From NCBI GenBank assembly GCA_951813625.1, contig CATOTS010000015.1, positions 1 to 64,000 on the forward strand: DNA of 64,000 bases, in the 5' to 3' direction. This document shows positions 1 to 8,399 of this stretch, piece by piece. Below the pieces are notes generated by a model. The model saw only the letters and a list, made by a program, of their open reading frames with translations. It made no database searches and had not been told where the DNA came from. Numbering within the stretch: the first letter of the stretch is position 1; every line of letters begins with the position of its first letter. This DNA is from an uncultured Caldilineaceae bacterium (GTDB lineage Bacteria > Chloroflexota > Anaerolineae > Caldilineales > Caldilineaceae). A program made the position numbers and the translations under genes.

Positions 1-939
1 AAAAAAAAGTTGCCCGCTTCGGTTCGTGAGAGACGGCGTATGGTTGATAGCCAGCCTGCGACCCTGAGTGTACGGTGGCAGTGCGAGTTGCTGGGGCTAA
101 ATCGGGCCTCCTTCTACTATCAAACGGCTTCCGAGTCGGCATTGAACCTGGACCTGATGCGGCTGTTCGCAAAGCGGTCGGTCTGCCGACATTGACGAGC
201 AGTACTCGCGTACACCCTTCTATGGCTGGCGCAAGATGACCGCGTATCTGCGTCGCCTGGGCTATGCTGTCAACGGCAAGCGGGTCAGACGGTTGATGCG
301 TCTGATGGGCATTCAAGCCGTCTACCCCAGGAGAAGCAGCAGTGCGCCGGGCAAAGGGCACAAGCGCTATCCCTACCTGTTACGCAATCTGCCGATTACG
401 CATGTCAACCAGGTCTGGAGTGCAGACATCACCTATGTGCCGCTGCTGCGCGGCTTCATTTACCTGGTCGCCGTCATCGACTGGCACAGCCGCTACGTGC
501 TCGCCTGGCATCTTTCCAACACCCTGGACGGTCGCTTCTGTCTCGATGCCCTGCGTCAAGCGCTCAGCAAGGGTCGACCCAAGATTTTCAACACCGACCA
601 AGGTGCGCAGTTCACGGCCGATGCCTTCACCGCCTGCCTGCTCGCAGCCAACATACAAGTCAGCATGGATGGCCGCGGCCGCGCCCTCGACAACGTCTTC
701 TGCGAACGCCTATGGCGCAGCGTCAAGTACGAAGACGTCTATCTCAACCAGTATGACACCGTGCATCAGCTGCACGCTGGGCTGACCGCCTATTTCGACT
801 TCTACAACCATGAAAGACCACATCAAAGTCTCAACTATCGCACGCCGGCGGAAGAGCACTTCGTGCTCTGTTCAGACCCGGCCGCATTCACCTAAATGCA
901 CCTTATTTTTCCCATTTCGTGGTCTAACGATTGGGGCCA
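1..939 (+). mobile_element. IS3-family insertion sequence, right part, left end outside the window
   Basis: The DNA is nearly identical to the complete copy at 62638-63913. It starts at the A-run near the orfA/orfB junction. The right inverted repeat lies at about 920-939 and ends in TTGGGGCCA, matching the end of the other copy at 63913. Beyond it the two copies share only ACCATA and then diverge, which marks the element boundary. The orfA part and left terminus are upstream of the window. It has the same orientation as the right-hand copy. Confidence 0.85.
10..895 (+). pseudogene. IS3-family transposase OrfB, broken by a 25-nt insertion
   Basis: This was a DDE integrase-type transposase (rve domain). 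Two open segments, 10-195 and 236-895, lie in different frames. Compared with the copy at 62981, 25 extra bases sit at 166-190, after the codons for NLDLMRL, and shift the frame. The HTH_21-like N-terminal part (RASFYYQ, YGWRKMTAYLRR) and the catalytic core follow. The catalytic core shows the first Asp in VWSADITYVPL, the second in FNTDQGAQFT and the Glu in NVFCERLWRS. The C-terminal part (FDFYNHERPHQSLNYRTPAE) is intact, unlike in the right copy. The protein cannot be made from this copy without frameshifting. Confidence 0.85.
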
Positions 940-1189
940 ACCATAAATAGCAGATCCTTGCCCGGCCAGCCCTCTGTGCGCGCAGGCGTCAACCATGTCA
1001 TTGGTCCACCTGCAAGAGTAGATTCCGTGGAACGGAGGGCGGCTGGGTTTCCTGTACATCCCACACAGCCCGCATGTGGGCGCAGAACTACCCATTCGTA
1101 TTCCAAACCCATAGAGAGCGCAAGCAACCGCACGGGAACGTAGAAGCAGACCCGCTTGCCGTGACTTGTCACGCATCCCGCGCTGAGCT
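940..1189. other. Intergenic, nothing recognised
   Basis: This stretch lies between the end of the IS3-family element and the IS1595 remnant. I see no convincing ORF, hairpin or promoter here. Confidence 0.5.
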
Positions 1190-1566
1190 CTACTCCACAC
1201 TCCCATAATCAATTTCAATCATATTACCAACGTAGTCAAGAATGCAGCTCCAATTGAATCTGCCAAACAATATCAAGCGAGGCCTCTTGCCGTCCATTCC
1301 TTGCACCACTCTTGCCATCTGTTCAATCGTATCAGCCGAACGGTCATTGTGGCGTCCCTCGAACTCATCAACAAGACGCTGGAGACGCTTGGGACTCATG
1401 CGGTGATAAGCAAAACCAGAGTCACGTTTCATCAAGGCCCAGAACAATTCCCTTCCGTTTGTATATGCCCGATCTCAAGTGTACTCACCTACCCTGTGGT
1501 TGAGCGGAAAGTGAAAGCGAGGAATGCCCTGATAGGCTCTTGCTTCGTCTCTTGCCCCTTCCAGAC
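1190..1566 (-). pseudogene. IS1595-family (ISXO2-like) transposase, C-terminal remnant
   Basis: On the minus strand the translation follows the end of IS1595/ISXO2-type DDE transposases: TDE-like DEARAYQGI, then LNHRVGEYT, a TGA stop (1475-1477), then DRAYTNGRELFWALMKRD, MSPKRLQRLVDEFEGRHN and TIEQMARVVQGMDGKR. Family proteins read ...VNHSVGEYVRD.AHTNG.ESFWALLKRGY...MSPKHLQRYV.EF.GRHN at this position. The Nin-terminal half and the inverted repeats were not found, and the in-frame stop shows decay. It is a dead fragment with no function expected. The assignment rests on motif recall, not on a search. Confidence 0.7.
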
Positions 1567-1838
1567 CATTCTGGCACAGACCAGAACAATTGTTCAAGTC
1601 GCTAACAGACTGTTGTCAGAGTACAAATTGGAAGCGAGTAAACCGTCTAAGGGGAAAGGCAGGAGGCGAAGCGATGGAGCCAAGGATTTCTTTCCGACGA
1701 GCGCGCGCCCGACGTGCCCGTGAATTCTAAGTGCTCCTTTTCTGAAGAGTCGGGGTTTCGAAAGGGATATACTTTAGTAGTTGCGAATGGTCAAAGAAGC
1801 TCGGCGTCTACAGGTTGCCCGCGTACCGTCCCAACTTT

Positions 1839-2332
1839 GGTAGGGGCACCCCTCGTGGGTGCCCTTTGCGATTCATTTTTGGCGTCCAGATTTAGGTGCG
1901 ATTGCCCTGGGGTCGTGGGGCCGTGAGGAGGGCGAGGAGGGTGGCTGCCGAAAACGAATGACCATTGGTAGGGGCACCCCTCTTTGGTGCCCTCTGTGGT
2001 TTATTTTGGCGTCCAGATTTTAGGTGCGATTGCCCTGGGGTCGTGGCGCCGCGAGGCGGGCGAGGAGGGTGGCTGCCGAAAACGAATAACCATTGGTAGG
2101 GGCACCCCTTGTGGGTGCCCTTTGCAGGTTATTTTGGCGTCCAGATTTAGGTGCGATTGCCCTGGGGTCGTGGGGCCGTGAGGCGGGCGAGGACGGTGGC
2201 TGCCGAAAACGAATGACCATTTGGTAGGGGCACCCCTTGTGGGTGCCCTCTGTGAATTATTTTGGCGTCCAGATTTAGGCGCGATTGCCCTGGGGTCGTG
2301 GGGCCGTGAGGCGGGCGAGGACGGTGGCTGTC
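1839..2332. repeat. Tandem 128-bp repeat, four copies, each with a GGGCACCC/GGGTGCCC hairpin
   Basis: Units begin with GGTAGGGGCACCCC at 1839, 1967, 2095 and 2223, so the period is exactly 128 bp. Copies differ at scattered positions. The last copy is cut off at about 2332, where TCGAGTATAATGG replaces the repeat. Each unit starts with a short stem-loop (GGGCACCC, a loop of about 6 nt, GGGTGCCC). Long minus-strand frames across it only reflect the repeat and are not taken as genes. Confidence 0.9.
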
Positions 2333-2445
2333 GAGTATAATGGGGTGCGGTGAAGCGAAGGTGGGGACGGAGAATTCGGCACGTTGGGCGGCTTGGCAAA
2401 AGGGATGTTGGTTGAACGGTCGGGCCTCAAACAGTGGGAAGGCCA

Positions 2446-3717
2446 ATGAAAGGGCGGGTTTACTACGGCTGGTGGATCGTCGCGGCGGCGATCTTGCTGC
2501 AATTTGTCTTTCTGAGCGTCAGCGCGTCAACCGTCAGCGTTTTTCTGCGCCCGGTGGTGGAGGAGCTGGGCTGGCAGGTGTGGCAGTTTACCCTGGGATC
2601 GTCCCTGGCTCTGTTGGCAGGCGCGTTGTCGGGCGTCGTCATTGGCGGCGTGATCGACCGTCACGGGGCGAGACTGGCGGTCCTGGGCGGTGCACTGGTC
2701 GCCGCCCTGTGTCTGTATGGATTGGGCCGGCAGTCTAGCCTGTGGCTGTTCTGGTCGCTGCACGTCTGCGCCGGCCTGATCGGCTGGACGCTCTTCGGCC
2801 CGCTGGTGGTGAATACAGCGGTCAACAAGTGGTTCGTGCGCCGGCGCGGCTGGGCACTGGCGATCGGGTCGAGCGGGATCTCACTGGGCGGTCTGATCGC
2901 GCCGTTTGCGATGACGTTGGCGGTCGATTCGTGGGGCTGGCGCAACGGCTACCTCTTGCAGGCGCTCTTTGTGCTGGGCATCGTCGTGCCGGTGGCCTTC
3001 CTGATGCGCCGCCGGCCGGAGGACGCCGGCCTGCAGCCCGACGGGGACACCATCGAGAGCCGCCCGGGCGATGGGCGGCCCGGCGCAGAGGAACCGCCGT
3101 CGATGACGACCCGGCAGGCGCTGCGTACCTCCGGTTTCTGGCTGCTGCTTGCCGGGTACGGCATGAACCAGGCGGCGCTCTCTTCGGTGTTGGCGCATGC
3201 AGTTCCATTTGCCACCGACGCCTCTTTCAGCCGCACGGCAGCGTCGCTGGCGCTGGCCGTGAACGGGCTGGGCAACCTGCTGTCGAAGGCTCTGTGGGGC
3301 TACTGCCTGCAGCGGTTCCCACCGCGGCGGCTGGCGGTCGCCGCCTTCTCGCTGGGCGCATCGGGCGTGGCGATGATGCTGCTTTCGGCTTCGCTGGGCG
3401 GAGCGGCCTCCGCTGGGAGCTTTGCCCCTTTCCTTCTTTTCGCCGGCTTTTTCTGTTACGGATTCGGCTTCGGCGGCACGATCCCGATCAGCGAATATCT
3501 GTGGGCAGGCTATTTCGGCAGGGCCCATATCGGCGCGATCCGCGGCATCAGCCAGCCGCTGACAATAGTCGGCCCGACGGTCGGGCCGGTGCTGGTCGGC
3601 GTGGGCTATGACCTGATGGGCAGCTACACTGCGGCCTTCGCCGCCATCATCGCCGTCTACCTGGTCGGCGCGCTGCTGGTGGCAATCTCGCGCGCGCCGC
3701 GTGCCGTCGCCGGCTGA
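2446..3717 (+). CDS. MFS transporter, monocarboxylate/oxalate-formate (OFA-MCT) type
   Basis: This is a 12-helix major facilitator superfamily permease of about 423 residues, the normal size. It opens with YYGWWIVAAA, as is typical of the MCT/OFA-like subgroup. A loop 2-3 signature GGVIDRHGAR follows, and a charged central loop (about residues 195-230) separates the two six-helix halves. The substrate is probably a small organic anion, but cannot be told from sequence. GTG at 2434 and ATG at 2446 share the frame; I prefer ATG because GGGAAGG sits 4-5 nt upstream of it. A perfect TATAAT lies at 2336-2341, at the end of the tandem repeat, but without a clear -35 box. The gene stands alone, with no operon partner. 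Confidence 0.85.
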   Translation: MKGRVYYGWWIVAAAILLQFVFLSVSASTVSVFLRPVVEELGWQVWQFTLGSSLALLAGALSGVVIGGVIDRHGARLAVLGGALVAALCLYGLGRQSSLWLFWSLHVCAGLIGWTLFGPLVVNTAVNKWFVRRRGWALAIGSSGISLGGLIAPFAMTLAVDSWGWRNGYLLQALFVLGIVVPVAFLMRRRPEDAGLQPDGDTIESRPGDGRPGAEEPPSMTTRQALRTSGFWLLLAGYGMNQAALSSVLAHAVPFATDASFSRTAASLALAVNGLGNLLSKALWGYCLQRFPPRRLAVAAFSLGASGVAMMLLSASLGGAASAGSFAPFLLFAGFFCYGFGFGGTIPISEYLWAGYFGRAHIGAIRGISQPLTIVGPTVGPVLVGVGYDLMGSYTAAFAAIIAVYLVGALLVAISRAPRAVAG

Positions 3718-3841
3718 TCCGAAGACGTGCCGGCATGAACAACGAAAGCTGAGAGTGGCCCGGTCTGTGTACCAGGTAATCTATGTCGACGGACAAAAGA
3801 GGAAATGCGGCTTTCTCAAATTCACACAGGGCGCAACAAGA

Positions 3842-4165
3842 CTACATTGGCCCCAAATTCTGTTTACGTTCTCGAGCCTTCTCTTCAGCTGCACGAATCA
3901 CAGCGATGTTTCCTTGCTCCTTGGCCAACTTCAGCGCAGTCTGAAAATCGTCAAAACCATCCTGTCTCCGCCCTGGCTAGACGCCAGCCTCTCCTCTAGC
4001 GTAGCAGGCCTCAACTTCAACGGAGATCAGGTGGATGCACTGATTGAACGCGGCGACAGCACTCTGATACTGACCGAAACAATAGTGCTCAAACACCAAC
4101 CATAAGTTAAGCGTCGTCGTTCTCGGCATCAAGATGAATAGCCTGACCAACGTCAAGGAAAGCTA
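3842..4165 (-). pseudogene. Decayed TPR-repeat gene fragment
   Basis: The minus-strand translation shows tetratricopeptide-repeat character: GQAIHLDAENDDA, then after a frameshift YCFGQYQSAVAAFNQCIHL, EVEACYARGEAGV, an in-frame TAG at 3977-3979, and DGFDDFQTALKLAKEQGN, ending at TAG 3842-3844. The alternation of AxxxFNxAI and YxRGxA blocks is the TPR pattern. With one frameshift and one stop, and no start codon that I can identify, it is a relic. It lies in repeat-rich DNA. Confidence 0.5.
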
Positions 4166-4294
4166 CTTGAAGAATGCAGTCCAATAGTAGGAGTGCAGAT
4201 TCCTATACCTCAGATAGCAATGGAGTCTTGGCCAGCCCACCGTCAGCCACTCCCTGCCGTTCTTGGCAACCGGCCACTGGCAACCGGCCACTGG

Positions 4295-5120
4295 CAGCTG
4301 AAGTAGAACCATCGCCTGCGCAGCATCCGTCGGCAATGGCAGAAGAAACAAAATTGCAGGCGCCGCCCAACCCAATTTCGCGCAACTCCGGGCAAGAGAA
4401 TAGAAACCGTGCTACGCTGTCACTATCATGCCAATCCAATCGTGGGATTCCAGCCAGGATCGACCCGAAAAAACCGGATCGACCCGACCTGACCGGACTT
4501 CACCGGACTTCACCGGACTTCACCCGACTTCGGCCGCCCAAAACAATCGCAAGAGACACCTGACAACCGTGACCGACCTCCCATCACAAACACCCAACCG
4601 CCAACCGGGCAACACACCCTGATGAACCGCCAAAACGACCGGCCCATGACGCAAGAAGGCAAGATAACGTGAAATACACTGCAAGAGCGTTCCAACCATG
4701 CTACGCTGTCAACATCATGCAAATCTGTCCACCCGACCCGGCCCTATACGCTCGAAAAAGCAGCTGCCCCAGATTCCTGCTACAATTCCTGCTACGCTAC
4801 AAATGTCATGCAATTCAAACCACCACATTCTGCCCGAAATACGCCCGAGTTACCGCCGATCCCGGCGCCCGACACCCCTCCCGCAAGAAAAAAAATTGGA
4901 CGACATTGGGCTATATTGGCCGACATTGGACGACATGAGTCGACGTATTTTGCCAAAACGAGAGGACTTCGGTCCCCAGAGACAATCGAGCCAGACGACC
5001 GCCATCTCGGTTCCGCAAAAACGCAAATCTTGCGACCAAAGACCGGTCGAACCAGGACAGTTCTCCCAAGTTCAAGACGTCGAACTGCTCGGCCTTACGA
5101 GAAAAGCTACCTGGTGGTCG
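4295..5120. repeat. Left arm of an ~820-bp inverted repeat (partner at 56370-57195)
   Basis: Read forward, this segment matches the reverse complement of 56370-57195 over almost its whole length, with substitutions and small indels. Shared landmarks include the GCGCAACTCCGGGCAAGAGAA block near 4380, the GGATTCCAGCCAGGATCG block near 4444, the TTGGACGACATTGGGCTATA block near 4899, and AAAACGAGAGGACTTCG near 4957. It contains a short direct repeat of about 10 nt (TTCACCGGAC) at 4498-4530. Apparent ORFs in both arms are conserved only because the DNA is; no gene is supported. It is probably a dispersed non-autonomous element. Confidence 0.8.
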
Positions 5121-5159
5121 CTGCCCTTCCAATGACAGGTGAGAAAAGTCTGCAACTGC

Positions 5160-5545
5160 AGGTACCCGCATTCAGTCCCAACTTCGACTCTCCTGACTCT
5201 CCGGCGAATGACAGCGCAAACCCATGCCCTAAATCATGCCCATCACAATAATCAGACGAATCAAAGTTCAGACAAATGTCCGAATCTACAAGCACCCGCC
5301 TACAGCCCCAACAATGACCGCACAGTCCCATGCCCTAAATCATGCCCATCTCAATAATCAGACGAATCACAGTTCAGACAAAAACTAGCATCTACAAGCA
5401 CTCGCCTCCAGCCCCAACAATGACCGCACAGTCCCGTGCCCTAAATCCTGTCCATCACAATAATCAGACGAATCAAAGTTCAGAAAAAACCAGCATCCAC
5501 AAGCACCCGTGTCCAGTTCCAACAGAGACCGCGCAAATTTTCCTC
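5160..5545. repeat. Tandem 106-bp repeat, about 3.5 copies
   Basis: The block CCCATGCCCTAAATC recurs at 5221 and 5327, and as CCCGTGCCCTAAATC at 5433, a period of 106 bp. A diverged partial copy precedes it from about 5160. Units contain CAATAATCAGACGAATCA and AGCACCCGC/AGCACTCGC blocks. The repeat directly follows the left inverted-repeat arm. I see no coding function. Confidence 0.8.
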
Positions 5546-5574
5546 CATTGCATTTGAGCCATGCTTTCACAGGG

Positions 5575-5588
5575 TTTGACCCGTCAAA
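5575..5588. promoter_or_regulatory. Palindrome TTTGAC-CC-GTCAAA upstream of the dioxygenase
   Basis: A perfect 6-2-6 inverted repeat lies about 110 nt before the ATG at 5700. It could be an operator or part of a promoter: a TTGACC/TTGACA-like -35 occurs within it and again at 5612-5617. I find no good -10 at the right distance, so this is tentative. Confidence 0.25.
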
Positions 5589-5699
5589 TCTCCACAATAA
5601 ACAGGACAAAATTGACAGATTTTCGCGGGTTGCCCGTCATCTTTCTATGTGTTAGGATCCCCCTGCCTCGTACCATCAAACCCGAGAGGAGAATCGACC

Positions 5700-6518
5700 A
5701 TGGGTGCGGCTTTTTCGGTCCCGCTTAGCGACGAACAGATCCTCTATTTCAAGACCTTCGGATACCTTGTTTTCAAGGACTTTTTCGCGGCGCAGGAGTT
5801 GGAGACGATTCACCGCGAGTTCGACTACAAAATGGAGGAGCAGTATCCCGGGCAGCCGTACGACGGCAGTCGCAGATATTGGGCGCCTCTGCTTGATGAA
5901 GACACGCCGCTTTTTGCCAGTATGCTGGAAGATACACGTTTCTTGACGATCGCACGTCAGCTGTACGGCGACGACGTGCTCGGAATGAACACCGACGGCA
6001 ACCGCTACACAGGCAACACGCGCTGGCATCCCGACACCGGGTCGATTCACCAATACGGAGTGAAATTCGCCTTCTACCTGGAGCCCGTCGACGCCGAAAG
6101 CGGCGCGCTGCGGGTGATTCCGGGCACACACCGGCTGGCCGATATTGACGACTTTCGCGCCGGCGTTGAGCAGCACGCGCTGCCGGATGTGCCCTGCGAT
6201 GTGCTGGCTTCGAACCCGGGCGACGTGGTGGCATTCGACCTGCGCTTGTGGCACGCGTCCTACGGCGGAAGCGAGGACCGCAAGATGTGCACTCTGGTCT
6301 ACTACAACAATCCCAAGAACGGGGATGAGCTGGCGGCGCTGCAGCGGCAGAGCAAGCGGTCGCCGGAGTCTTCGATCAAGAAATTCAACACCAAGCAACA
6401 GTTTCTCTACTCGAAGCAGTGGATTTCCAACCCATCGGGCAGCCCGGACCGCCAGCTTTGGATCGACCGGCTGCGAGAGATCGGCTACTTCGACGCCCCG
6501 GGGGTGGTCGAGACATAG
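5700..6518 (+). CDS. Phytanoyl-CoA dioxygenase (PhyH) family Fe(II)/2-oxoglutarate oxygenase
   Basis: The 272-residue protein is a non-haem iron, 2-oxoglutarate-dependent oxygenase of the PhyH family, which hydroxylates varied small molecules. The facial triad is visible: H110 and D112 in WHPDTG, and H185 in LWHASYGG. R194 is the likely 2-oxoglutarate-binding arginine. The cupin core runs from about 15 to 210. ATG 5700 is chosen over an upstream in-frame GTG (5649) because GAGAGGAG precedes it by about 8 nt. It is cytoplasmic, with no signal peptide. It leads the transport locus, 189 nt before a binding-protein gene, which suggests it oxidises an imported compound. The substrate is unknown. 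A second PhyH gene lies at 30448. Confidence 0.88.
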   Translation: MGAAFSVPLSDEQILYFKTFGYLVFKDFFAAQELETIHREFDYKMEEQYPGQPYDGSRRYWAPLLDEDTPLFASMLEDTRFLTIARQLYGDDVLGMNTDGNRYTGNTRWHPDTGSIHQYGVKFAFYLEPVDAESGALRVIPGTHRLADIDDFRAGVEQHALPDVPCDVLASNPGDVVAFDLRLWHASYGGSEDRKMCTLVYYNNPKNGDELAALQRQSKRSPESSIKKFNTKQQFLYSKQWISNPSGSPDRQLWIDRLREIGYFDAPGVVET

Positions 6519-6707
6519 GGCTGCGAGCATTCGAATCTGTCCGAGGACCGGCCTTTGTCGCCCGAAGGTTGAGACGCCAGCAGGTATTTTTCCGTCATTG
6601 GACATCCGAGGCGGCCCCGGCCGCCAGCAATGCGAAAGGAGCAAGAGCCAGCCGAGTCCTATCCCACCATCTTTGACGCAAACTCAGTGTGCAAAGGAGA
6701 AGGATCG

Positions 6708-8171
6708 ATGGATCGAAAGAGCGTGAGTCGCAGAAAGTTCTTGCAGTTGGGCGCATTGGCCGGCGGCGCGATGGCGCTGGCGGCGTGTCCGGCCGCTCCG
6801 GCTGAGGCCCCCATGGCCGCGCCCGAAGAGTCCTCCGACGACGATATGGCAATGGAGGAGATGCTTGACCTAACGCTGTTGAGCCTCAAGGGGACCGGCT
6901 GGCCGAAGTTCAATAATTTCATCGTCGAGAACTTCACGGAGCAGACGGGACACGGTGCTACTTTGCAGGAGGCGCAGTGGCCGATCAGGGACACGGTAAT
7001 CCCGGCGATTGCGGCCGGCACGCCGCCTGACGTCGTGCATGATATGGGCAAAATGTCGGGCGCGCTGTACATCGAGGGGGCGTATCTGACGCTGAACGAC
7101 CTGGTGGACTCTGCCCCCTTCAGCCCCGACGACTTCATTGCCGCGGACATTGATTCGCTGACCTTCTTCGGCGACATCAAGAAGATCCCGTTCTGGCACA
7201 ATACGGTGCCGATCGCGGTGCTGGCCTATCGCAAAGACTTCGTCGACGAGGCCGGCCTGTCGCATCCCGCCACCGAAGATGCCTGGGAGACTTACGACGA
7301 TCTGTGGAATTGGGCTGGGAATTTGCAGGTACAGGACGCCAGCGGCAACATTACCCGCTGGGGTTGGGACCATATCGGGCTGACTTGGGCCGGTTTCTCG
7401 GTCCTCGGTGGCGTGCTCGACCAGGGCGGACACTGGTGGGACGAAGGCTCGCAGGAGTTCACGCTGAACACAGATGAAGTGGTCAATGCATTGCAGTCGA
7501 TCTACTTCGATCCGGTGTACACATATGGCGTCAGCTATGACAACGCCAATGCGCCCGACGTTGGCTTCACCGAGAAGCTGTTCGAGGGCGTCGTGGCCGC
7601 CTCTCACATGAACTGGCCGATCCTGATTGCGCTCGACAACGACATGATGGACATGGTGGAGATCCTGGGCTACGCCGAGATTCCGGGGATGGCGCCGGGC
7701 CAGCACAACTACTGCTACGAAGGCACGTGGGGCGCCGGCATTGTCGCCTCCGCGCCGGCCGAGCATCACGAAGCCGCCTTCCAGCTGGCGACGATGCAGC
7801 TGCAGCCGGAGGTAGCACGCGTGATCATGGAGATTGCCGGGCCTGCTTCGGCGCTGAAGAGCTTCAAGGATGATCCCTTCCTCGATGAGCTGGCGGCCAA
7901 GCACAATGCCGGCTCACTGGCAGTATTCATCTACCAGCGCGACGTCAAGTATGAACCGACATTTGCCGGCTGGGAATGGATGGACGGCGAGTACTTCACC
8001 TGGCCGCACTACCGCTGTAACGCGACCACGGGTGGCGAGGAGCGCTGCGGTGAGGGCGGACTGGGCCACATCTACGACGGCCGCGTAACGGCGCAGCAGG
8101 TCGCCGAAGAGTGGCAGGCTGAGGCCACCAACCGGCGCGCCGAGCTGAGAAAGGCCGCTGGCCTCGAATGA
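6708..8171 (+). CDS. ABC transporter solute-binding lipoprotein, Tat-exported (paralogue 1)
   Basis: This is an extracellular solute-binding protein (sugar-type, SBP family 1) of 487 residues. The N-terminus has a twin-arginine motif (SRRKFLQLG, R8-R9), a hydrophobic stretch and a lipobox LAAC with C27, so it is Tat-exported and lipid-anchored. A low-complexity Ala/Pro/Glu linker follows, then the binding domain from about 55. ATG 6708 follows AAAGGAGAAGG at good spacing; the frame is open further upstream to 6630 but without a signal. It is followed by a paralogue of identical length. No permease gene is adjacent; the nearest are at 14591 and beyond. Confidence 0.9.
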   Translation: MDRKSVSRRKFLQLGALAGGAMALAACPAAPAEAPMAAPEESSDDDMAMEEMLDLTLLSLKGTGWPKFNNFIVENFTEQTGHGATLQEAQWPIRDTVIPAIAAGTPPDVVHDMGKMSGALYIEGAYLTLNDLVDSAPFSPDDFIAADIDSLTFFGDIKKIPFWHNTVPIAVLAYRKDFVDEAGLSHPATEDAWETYDDLWNWAGNLQVQDASGNITRWGWDHIGLTWAGFSVLGGVLDQGGHWWDEGSQEFTLNTDEVVNALQSIYFDPVYTYGVSYDNANAPDVGFTEKLFEGVVAASHMNWPILIALDNDMMDMVEILGYAEIPGMAPGQHNYCYEGTWGAGIVASAPAEHHEAAFQLATMQLQPEVARVIMEIAGPASALKSFKDDPFLDELAAKHNAGSLAVFIYQRDVKYEPTFAGWEWMDGEYFTWPHYRCNATTGGEERCGEGGLGHIYDGRVTAQQVAEEWQAEATNRRAELRKAAGLE

Positions 8172-8180
8172 CGGTCTTTA

Positions 8181-8241
8181 CGCCGTTACCAAACGGCGAA
8201 GCGCAACACGGGTCCTCTCCCCGGCCGTCAGGGGGAGGACC
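8181..8241 (+). terminator. Two stem-loops between the paralogous binding-protein genes
   Basis: CGCCGTT-ACCA-AACGGCG (8181-8198) is a perfect 7-bp stem. GGTCCTCTCCCC (8211-8222) pairs with GGGGGAGGACC (about 8231-8241) with one bulge. There is no T-run, so this may be an attenuator, or a processing or mRNA-stabilising structure rather than a classical terminator. Such structures often allow a binding protein to be made in excess. Confidence 0.5.
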
Positions 8242-8399
8242 TTGCCCTGAGTTCCACGTCTGACTGCAGTATTCGACACTGAATTCTCATGGTCGCATTG
8301 GAAGTTGCGGGTACGGCGGAAGAAGCTATGATCCGCCGCTGGCCCCTGGCCGATTCGAAACGAAGGCATGGATCACGGTTCAACAAAAGGAGGAAGGAG

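Noticed and set aside
1839..2332. CRISPR array
   Set aside because: The 128-bp units are wholly repeated with no unique spacers, and no cas genes are present.
4698..5135. Overlapping open frames conserved in both ~820-bp arms
   Set aside because: The frames are conserved in more than one register because the DNA is repeated; low-complexity composition, no ribosome sites, stops at different points.
5676..6644. Minus-strand open frame (322 codons) opposite the first PhyH gene
   Set aside because: The plus-strand gene has the complete iron-binding triad and a good ribosome site; the antisense frame has none.
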